Source: Hermatobates lingyangjiaoensis (Eukaryota > Arthropoda > Insecta > Hemiptera > Hermatobatidae). Taken from it: 64,000 nt of DNA. A program made the position numbers and the translations under genes. This document shows positions 57,355 through 64,000 of the stretch, one piece after another. Positions within the stretch are counted from its first letter, which is position 1. Every line of letters starts with the position of its first letter. Where the stretch lies: contig JAPFBL010001928.1 in NCBI GenBank assembly GCA_026182355.1, positions 6,155,501-6,219,500 of the forward strand, in the 5' to 3' direction. The notes below the pieces were generated by a model. It was not told the DNA's origin and made no database searches. It worked only from the letters and a program-made list of their open reading frames with translations.

Positions 57355-57640
57355 TTATTTGAAAACTTGGCTTCCACCAGTTGTCGAGAGGGCAATAGAA
57401 ATAATTAACAGGTTTGAATCAGTATAACCTTTTTTCCTTTTTTTTTTTTGGATAAAAAAATTACCTTGTTCTTGTTATTGAAGATAAAATGCAAAAATCA
57501 TTCAACATTTATTAGTTGTGTTAGACAGCTTGAAGAGAATGTAGGTTGCCATCTGTTCTCAGTGAGTCGAAGTCAGGTGTTCGTCAAAGATACCTGATCA
57601 AATTTACTTGAGCAAGTAAAACTTAAAACTTTGGATGACT
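57355..57640 (+). pseudogene. Possible second helicase fragment
   Basis: The stretch CTTCCACCAGTTGTCGAGAG (LPPVVER) resembles the helicase pseudogene at 58916, and both end in TTGAATCAGT. The rest (to GGTTGCCATCTGTTC) is too decayed to judge. Confidence 0.25.
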
Positions 57641-57644
57641 GTCG

Positions 57645-58410
57645 GTAAATTCCCAGTAAACCGGTATATAACTCGCTTGAAACAAAAATGACTGTTAATA
57701 AATAAAAGAGACACACCTTTCTCTCCCAGAACAGTATTGATGTAGGCGAACCCTATAAACTGGGTTGATAAAAACACTAACATATTAATAATACCTTCAC
57801 ATGCTATACTTATTACCTAATTTCTACTTTATTTCATAATAATCAATTAAAATGAAAAAAAAAACTGGAAAGGCATTTCAAAATATTCAGCAGTAAGCAG
57901 TTGATATATTGGTCAGTTAATACTTCTAAATCAATTCGGTATCGCTCGGTTTTCACAACGTGTTAGTTATTGCTTTGGTTTGTAATTTACAACATCACTT
58001 TTATCTAGAATCCACTCCATTGTAGAATGCTTCGGAAGTTATTTTTATACCTACTGCCTTTCTGATGAATACGACCATTTATCGTCATAATTTTTTTCAA
58101 TCCAACATTCTAGTGGAACGCGTGGAGTAAGGCAAGAGAGGCTTAATATCATTCAAATTGTTCCATTTTTGAACTAAATATCTTAATATAAACTTTTTAA
58201 TAATGTTTTAAAATTTCTACTGACTCAATTTTGTTTGTTTTATTATCATGATCATTATTATTATGAGTAACTGTTGTTTATTAGTTAAGTGTGTATTAAT
58301 TAATTTTAACATAATAAAAAATCTGGAGTGTTAGTACCTATATAGTTATAAAAATCTGATGTTCGCTTTTAAATATTTGTACACGCTCTACATTGAATAA
58401 CATATTAGAA
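57645..58410. other. No recognised gene
   Basis: 58316-58340 carries the AAAATCTGGAGTG start of repeat R and then diverges. Confidence 0.35.
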
Positions 58411-58412
58411 AT

Positions 58413-58479
58413 TTTGTGGGAATAGAACCGACGGCCCTTGGCATTGGAGGTCCAGAGCGTGCGCTACCGAATGTGGCAC
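58413..58479 (-). other. tRNA-Trp-like sequence, degenerate
   Basis: Minus strand: GTAGCGCACGC resembles an A box, a 7-nt anticodon loop CTCCAAT gives anticodon CCA, and a T arm GTCGG-TTCTATT-CCCAC pairs four of five. The acceptor 5' GTGCCAC has no partner at the 3' side. A tRNA pseudogene or the head of another SINE. Confidence 0.4.
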
Positions 58480-58855
58480 GGGGACTTTTGTTAACAGAAA
58501 CTTCCAAATCCTGATATAAATAATGTAGAAAGAGTAAATATTTATATATATACGTTAAATTGTAATGATTTAATTATAAACAAATTAAAAAGGGAAAATT
58601 TAATGAATAATCGAAGAGAATATGAAATAATTATTCAATATATCAACAAATGATATTTATTACAGCTGACAGAAGTTTTGGAAATTATCTTATCAATATA
58701 AGTAAAATATTAACAGCACACATTTATGCCATAATCAAAAACCACTGTCATAATGCCTATATATTCTTCTTTGGTATATCTATTTGAATAAAAATTACTG
58801 AATAAGGCTCTTGATGTATCGGAAGGTACAGAAAAGTTCTTAATAAAACTAATTC
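58480..58855. other. AT-rich stretch, nothing recognised
   Basis: No feature supported. Confidence 0.4.
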
Positions 58856-58860
58856 TCTCT

Positions 58861-59702
58861 AAATTAAGGAGTTCAGGACTAATTACATAGGCTGTAACAT
58901 CTCAGGAATTGACAACTTCTTCCAGTTGTCAAGAGAGGGACTGATGCTGATATCTTTAATGCTTGAATCAGTCTTACTTGTGGCGCAAATTTACTAAATT
59001 CCATTTAACTAGCAATATGAGAGTTCAAGAAGAAGATGAGGAATGCTCTAGATTTCAGATAAATATTCGTGAAGAGAGAGTTGAAAAGAATGAAAATAAA
59101 GATCATATTACTGTCCAAAGACATGTTCAACCGTGAACATAATATTAACTAGTATAGTGTACTGTTCATTCACCAACCCACAAGTATTGTTCACAAAAAA
59201 TTCTATATAAGATCTATTTAACGAGACACAAAGTGGAATTAATCATAGGTTCATTGAATAATTTCCAGAAGAAATTAAACAATATCTGTCAAATAACTCT
59301 GTTTGTGTAGAAACAGAACCCACACATTACCCGCAAGAATTTCTTGATTCACTAGAGCTGTCTGGATTACTCCAAAATAAGGTAGAACTCTAAAAGGAAG
59401 CTCCTGACTTGAAATATTGATTCACCGCGCTTAAGTAATGGAACAAGACTAATAACTGAGGAACTTTATGATAATGTCATTCTTTATGAAATTATCGCAT
59501 TATGGTTTCAAGGGGTAATAGTTTTAATTCCAAGATTGGAAATCGTTTTATCTGAAGAGGACAACATTCGTTTTTTAAGATTCAATTTCCAATTCAGTTA
59601 GCATTTGCCATGACTATTCATAAGTCTCTAGGAGAGACTCTTCAGAAAGATTCAGTTCATTTATGGAAAACATAGCCAATTACATGTTGCTCTCAGAAGA
59701 AA
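58861..59702 (+). pseudogene. PIF1-like helicase (Helitron-type) C-terminal pseudogene
   Basis: Broken into several frames. In order: LLPVVKRGTDADIFNA (58916-58963), SYLWRKFTKFHLTSNMRV (from 58972), YPQEFLDSLELSGLL (about 59330), SNGTRLITEELYDNVI (from 59434), VLIPRLEIVLSEED, QFPIQLAFAMTIHKSLGETL (from 59583), and QLHVALRR (near 59685). This is the back half of SF1B PIF1-family helicases as used in Helitron transposons and their relatives: DFRQ.LPVV, S.LW...L..NMR, NGTRL, and the motif with FAMTI.KSQGQT, here KSLGE. The N-terminal Walker A region and the Rep domain are absent. Multiple stops and frameshifts mean no function. A solo PIF1 helicase pseudogene is the alternative. Confidence 0.8.
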
Positions 59703-59704
59703 AA

Positions 59705-61415
59705 AAAAATAAAAGGTTTATTTTTTTACAATTCAAATTATACAAAAAATGTAAATAAGGAGAACTGTGTTAAAAATATGTTCATTATTCTCTTCATTAA
59801 AAATAAAATCCCGAAATAAAATCACAAATTAAGCTACATAAAAAAAGTAATAAGTGAACCGATCACACCTGTAATAAGTTATAGAAGTACTTCTACTTAT
59901 AAAATTTCAACGGAAATAGCTAAAATAATAAAAGATAAGGCTAGGTTACTAAATTTTTATGCCAAGAATTTGAAACTTGTCCATTCTCAAGAGTAAAACT
60001 GTGTTTGAAAACCTGTCCAGGTATAAATATAAAATAGGAAGTCTGGTGTTTCTATTTTAACAATATTAACATATGCAACACCACAATATTAAAGTTCATC
60101 TGTCGCACGGACAGCAGTATCCATTTTTTTGGTTATTGACTCCATGGTAGTAACAAATTTGAAAATAAAACCTGCATAATAAATCAGCTTAAATTAATTT
60201 TAGTTTCTTAATTCAATAAAGTAAGTGCATTAGTTTTATTAAATGAGCATATTGGAATATCATAAATGCGAATTTCATTACAAATGATAAGATTATCACC
60301 TATTTATATATTGTCATTTATAACAATATACATATATATATATATATGTAATGTTTGAGAAAAAACTATCCTCTAATAAGTAACTTTACCTTAAAAGAAG
60401 TTAACTGGAGCAACATAAAAAGAGTAAATAAAAGGCGATTTTAAACGTGTGAAAGTTTATCCAACAAACAGTTTTCGTTAAAATAATTTAGAGGTCATCC
60501 AAACTCTTTGACAAGAAAGGTGAAGCTTTGACCACTGCGCTCAAATACCAAAGTTAAATAATCTTCAATGTGCGAAGAAAGTAATTACAAGCGTTTTAAG
60601 TGATTTAAGAGCTCAAACGGCTTCAGATAATTTAATACATTTATAATCTTAAGACGGTTTAAGATAACTTAGATATTAATTATTTAAGGCGAATTTATTT
60701 AATTTCCATCCAAACTATCAAAGAGATGGGTTTAATTCATTTGAACTTTATATATTTTTTAAAAATATAAACTGTGATTTTATTAAAAACAATTATAATT
60801 ATTATTTACATAATCCTAATTGTATTCCACCACTGCTTGACTTGTGGGTTTTTAATTAAATATTTTTTTTTATAATGATTACACAAAAAAGTAGTGACTT
60901 TTTCAGAACAATCATACTTTAGAGATTCTCTCACTCTTGGGAGTTATAAAATCGTTCATACCATATAGAAAAATCTACGCGTGAACCTGTCCAATGCTAT
61001 AGGATGTAACCTAAACATTCTTTATTACTGAGTAAATACAGTTTTGGAGTCATCCTTACGATAAAAAAAAATGCCCCATTTACAAATATCAAAATATTGA
61101 AAAAAATGTTGTCAAAGGAAAAAGCTTTCCGTTTTGAATGCTTATAATACATGCAATTTTAAATATTTTTAGATATTATTAAAATAAAACACCTCGTAGC
61201 GGAATACCTTCTCTGAAAAAAAAAGTGGAATATAAGTTTTTGGTCTTTCTTAATGACATCTGTAATTAAAGGATGGATAATCTGATTCTCTGCGAGAATT
61301 TATACCAGAAATTCTTTTTTTTTTTCTTCAACATAAATTATAATAAAAAAATAAGCAGAAAGAGTTGTTTTTGAGGAAGTAAATTAAGAAAAAAAAAAAA
61401 AAAGAGAAGTGATAA
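59705..61415. other. AT-rich stretch, nothing recognised
   Basis: No gene or known repeat family; a TATATA/TGTAATG patch lies near 60327. Confidence 0.4.
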
Positions 61416-61419
61416 GAAG

Positions 61420-61730
61420 CGCGAGTGATGAGGTGGTATATTTAATGAGCGTTTGGAGGCAGTAGTCGTGTGGAGTGGCTTGAGTTTTATGAAGGAGTCG
61501 GAGACGTCGTTACCGACTCGAAACAGCCTAACGAGCCGCGCACCACTAATTATGTGCCTTTGTGCCATCCTCTACATCCTGCCGCGACATTTCCCCCAAA
61601 AACTACTTCTTCAAGTCTTCCTCCTCCCCCCCCCTCCCCTCTTCTCTCCAGTCTTCTCTCTTCTTCTTTCATCAAAATGTCACGTCATTTCTTAGTTTCA
61701 ATCAAGGGTTAAGTTAAAGATCTCTATTTA
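61420..61730. other. GC-richer block with CpGs and overlapping frames
   Basis: The part 61440-61600 is CpG-containing (GGAGACGTCGTTACCGACTC, GAGCCGCGCACC) and carries overlapping open frames of about 76-80 codons in three frames, none recognised. A pyrimidine tract (61615-61660) follows. Candidates are a 5' exon or promoter region or a conserved element; GACGTC is an incomplete CRE-like palindrome. Confidence 0.3.
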
Positions 61731-61734
61731 ATCA

Positions 61735-62390
61735 ATACTGCTTCTCCTTTCTCTAGAAGTTTTGTATTTAACTCTTGATCTTAACACTTCATTCCTTTCT
61801 ATATGTCTCCTTGTTTTTCATTTAATACTTGACAAATTGTTACTATATGTTATGTCAATCATAAGATGATTTTTTACACCTACAAAGTTTAGGTTCCTGC
61901 CGTGCATTGTGTATTGATAATTACGATTCTTATTCCATGAGGCACTTTTGTAAATTACCATATTTATACTGAAGCAAAAGGCTTTCATCGACTGAGGAAT
62001 AAGGAAATCCCTAGGCAGTTTTTCACTTTTACCCCATAGAACCCTGTTTTTTTATTGACTGTATTAACCATATGATTAGTTTTAAATTCCGTAAACAATG
62101 AATTCAACTATCATTTTCGGCAGTGGCAGCCAAGAAATGAGATTAGTTGAATGACGGTCATAGTTCCTTTAATAGGTCTTTTACAATCATTCATATAAAA
62201 CTGAATTTTATGGTTATAATTGTTCTGGAAGTATATCACTACTCTCTTTTGTGTGATCTTTAAATCACAACTTAGTCAGCCTGTATATTTATGGTAAGGA
62301 TTTCAAGTTTTGTATTTGACGTGTGTCGATTTTATTCATCTAGTATTTTGGCATTTGATCAACATTTCTAAGGTAATTATGTTCATTAAA
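61735..62390. other. AT-rich stretch, nothing recognised
   Basis: No feature supported. Confidence 0.4.
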
Positions 62391-62394
62391 CATG

Positions 62395-62720
62395 AGGACA
62401 GGGGCCAGGATAGCCCAGTGGCTTGTGTACTCTCCTCTGGATAGGTAGATCTAGAGATCAATACCCACTCTGACCCAAGTAGGAAGTCAAACAAATCTGA
62501 GCGTGTCATCCCTTGGAAAGGACGATGAATCGTTAGTCCGAGGCTGTACCATGTCAGGTACTCGTTAATGATCGCTACTCTAAATAGACTTGACTTAGGC
62601 AAAATTTAAGACTCTCAATATACAATGTTCATGTGTGGTATCAAAAAGGGGCAATCTTTGGACTATGTGTGTTTTTTCGTGGAACAGCCCATGCTGTTCA
62701 TGCAACCTAATCTAACCGAA
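62395..62720 (+). repeat. tRNA-derived SINE, best copy
   Basis: The head GGATAGCCCAGTGGCTTG contains a good A box (TAGCCCAGTGG); the B box is AGATCAATACC (about 62455). The body includes CATGTCAGGTACTCGTTAATG and GGCAAAATTTAAGACTC. It ends at CATGCAACCTAATCTAACC. This copy defines the family for the other six. Confidence 0.85.
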
Positions 62721-62724
62721 AAAT

Positions 62725-63435
62725 GTAAAAAAGGATACTTGACATTACAATGGTGGGAGAAATTATTGAGTCTACATTTGTGAACTCATGTAGCTAAAAC
62801 AACTCTATCTAGCAATGATGACGCACGAAAAAAGCCTTGAGTCCTAGAATAATAAAATAAGGAGCTTTGTAGGATTGAGTGTGACCTTTGACATTCAAGT
62901 CGAAAATTACCAGTCATGAGTTTTCATATAATTATTGTTTATTTAATATGGATATACTCCTTGGTAAATTCATTATTCATTCATTTTCTTTGCTTTTACT
63001 GTTAGTTTTTGTGTTACCATTTAATGTACGATATTAAACATGTGATGTTGCATTCCTTGTCTACTGTAACTTCCTATATACCTACATAAAAAAAAAACAA
63101 AATTATTTGTGTTACTGTTCTCAATAAAAAATTCTCCTGTTCTCCCACTATCATTAAATTTGTCTGTGTTCGTTACCAAACTTTCTCACTATGACTTCGA
63201 TGACAATCAGAGACAACTGTTCATCAGTATTTCAGTATTTTAGTTCCCAAAATCCTTGATAAGACTCCATCACTTTCATACACTCCATTTTTGAATATAC
63301 ACTTTTTCAGAAATTATAATGAACTCTTTAAAAAATTGAATAAACCGTCCTTGTCGTTTGTTGTAATCAAAGACTACATTTACAGCCATTTAACTTTAGT
63401 GATGTTTTAAGGACAGAAAATGCCACTCATTAATT
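62725..63435. other. AT-rich stretch, nothing recognised
   Basis: No feature supported. Confidence 0.4.
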
Positions 63436-63439
63436 ATTT

Positions 63440-63665
63440 GGCACTCTTCTTACAACATTATAGGATTGATTCTAAATTCTTCCACGTTTAATTATTAAGG
63501 AAGGGATCTTTATCGAGTACCTAGATCGTTCAGGATTGGAACCGACAAATTTACGTTTTCCCTGAAGGACAAGGAGTACACAAAAATGTTTATTTTCCTC
63601 ATGAGAAATCTAGGTTCATGCCAAAATATCACCAGTTCTAAAGGCAAACACGTCGCCCAAAATTT
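63440..63665 (-). repeat. SINE, diverged copy
   Basis: Minus strand. GGGATCTTTATCGAGTACC and TTGATTCTAAATTCT match the SINE body, and the head is visible only in traces near 63600-63665. Confidence 0.5.
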
Positions 63666-63669
63666 CATA

Positions 63670-64000
63670 CTTGATCCGAATTCGAATAAATGTTTTCCTA
63701 TAATCTTGCCCAGATTTTATTAATTGAGATATAACTACTAATTCTAATAATTATCAATTAAATTTATGAACTTTAGTAAAATGAATTCAGGTATAGAGCA
63801 ACCTTTGAGTTAATGCCAACAAAACTTTTCTAATTTCTCACAATGAGAAGGGGCAGGAAGATTGATGTCATATTGCTTTACCAGCGTGACCAAGCAGAAC
63901 TCTTAAATTTCTCAGCAATCGCTTAATTAATTGGAATTAATAAATTTATTATATATATGTAACCTTCTTTTGTTTAATATCCATATCAAATTAATCGGAG
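63670..64000. other. AT-rich window end, nothing recognised
   Basis: No feature supported. Confidence 0.4.

Overview
This window looks like intergenic or deep-intronic DNA from an animal nuclear genome. It is strongly AT-rich (by eye about 70%, not computed), has long (TA)n runs, no dense open reading frames, tRNA-derived SINEs with A/B-box promoters, hAT and mariner-type terminal-inverted-repeat elements, a Jockey-like LINE tail, a Penelope-like element (PLE) remnant and one good candidate spliced exon. A bacterial, viral or organellar origin is excluded. I cannot name the species; an invertebrate is likely, but that is inference.

Layout. 1-5120: hammerhead-ribozyme-bearing palindromes (families A, B, C, K, L) among (TA)n tracts. 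6690-8500: an R-repeat end, a SINE and a decayed PLE endonuclease with its own hammerhead-like tail. 9395-11010: the longest copy of interspersed repeat R. 11180-12910: a dense ribozyme cluster (I, B, A, E, G). 13-23.5 kb: mostly unannotated sequence, two GC-richer possible conserved blocks, hammerheads at 17.7 and 18.0 kb, a SINE fragment and a mariner-type MITE. 23.5-24.6 kb: a 59-bp minisatellite grown from the head of a SINE. 29.3-31.0 kb: a foldback repeat with a ribozyme palindrome inserted in one arm. 31.7-34.5 kb: three family-C palindromes. 38.4-42.5 kb: a hAT MITE with perfect 8-bp target duplication, a direct tandem pair of ribozyme units, and family D again. 43.4-44.4 kb: a 98-bp satellite. 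45.7-46.4 kb: a Jockey tail and a 61-bp host exon candidate on the minus strand. 46.9-58 kb: SINE, R copies, and a 2.45-kb hAT-type element holding two CRE octamers and a TATA box. 58.8-59.7 kb: a frameshifted PIF1-like (Helitron-type) helicase pseudogene. 61-64 kb: a GC-richer block and two SINE copies.

The most notable content is the collection of minimal type-I hammerhead ribozymes: about thirty sites in roughly a dozen sequence families, of which about eighteen keep the whole catalytic core (CUGANGA, stem II, GAAA, and an NUH cleavage site after a 2- or 4-nt stem-III loop). Most sit in short head-to-head palindromes next to (TA)n tracts. One family forms a direct tandem of about 165 bp. 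Hammerheads in PLE terminal repeats and in retrozymes are established knowledge; such family diversity in 64 kb, and the palindromic packaging, are what deserve checking. There is no operon-like cooperation here: the host contribution visible is one exon and possible regulatory blocks, and the rest is mobile DNA and its debris.
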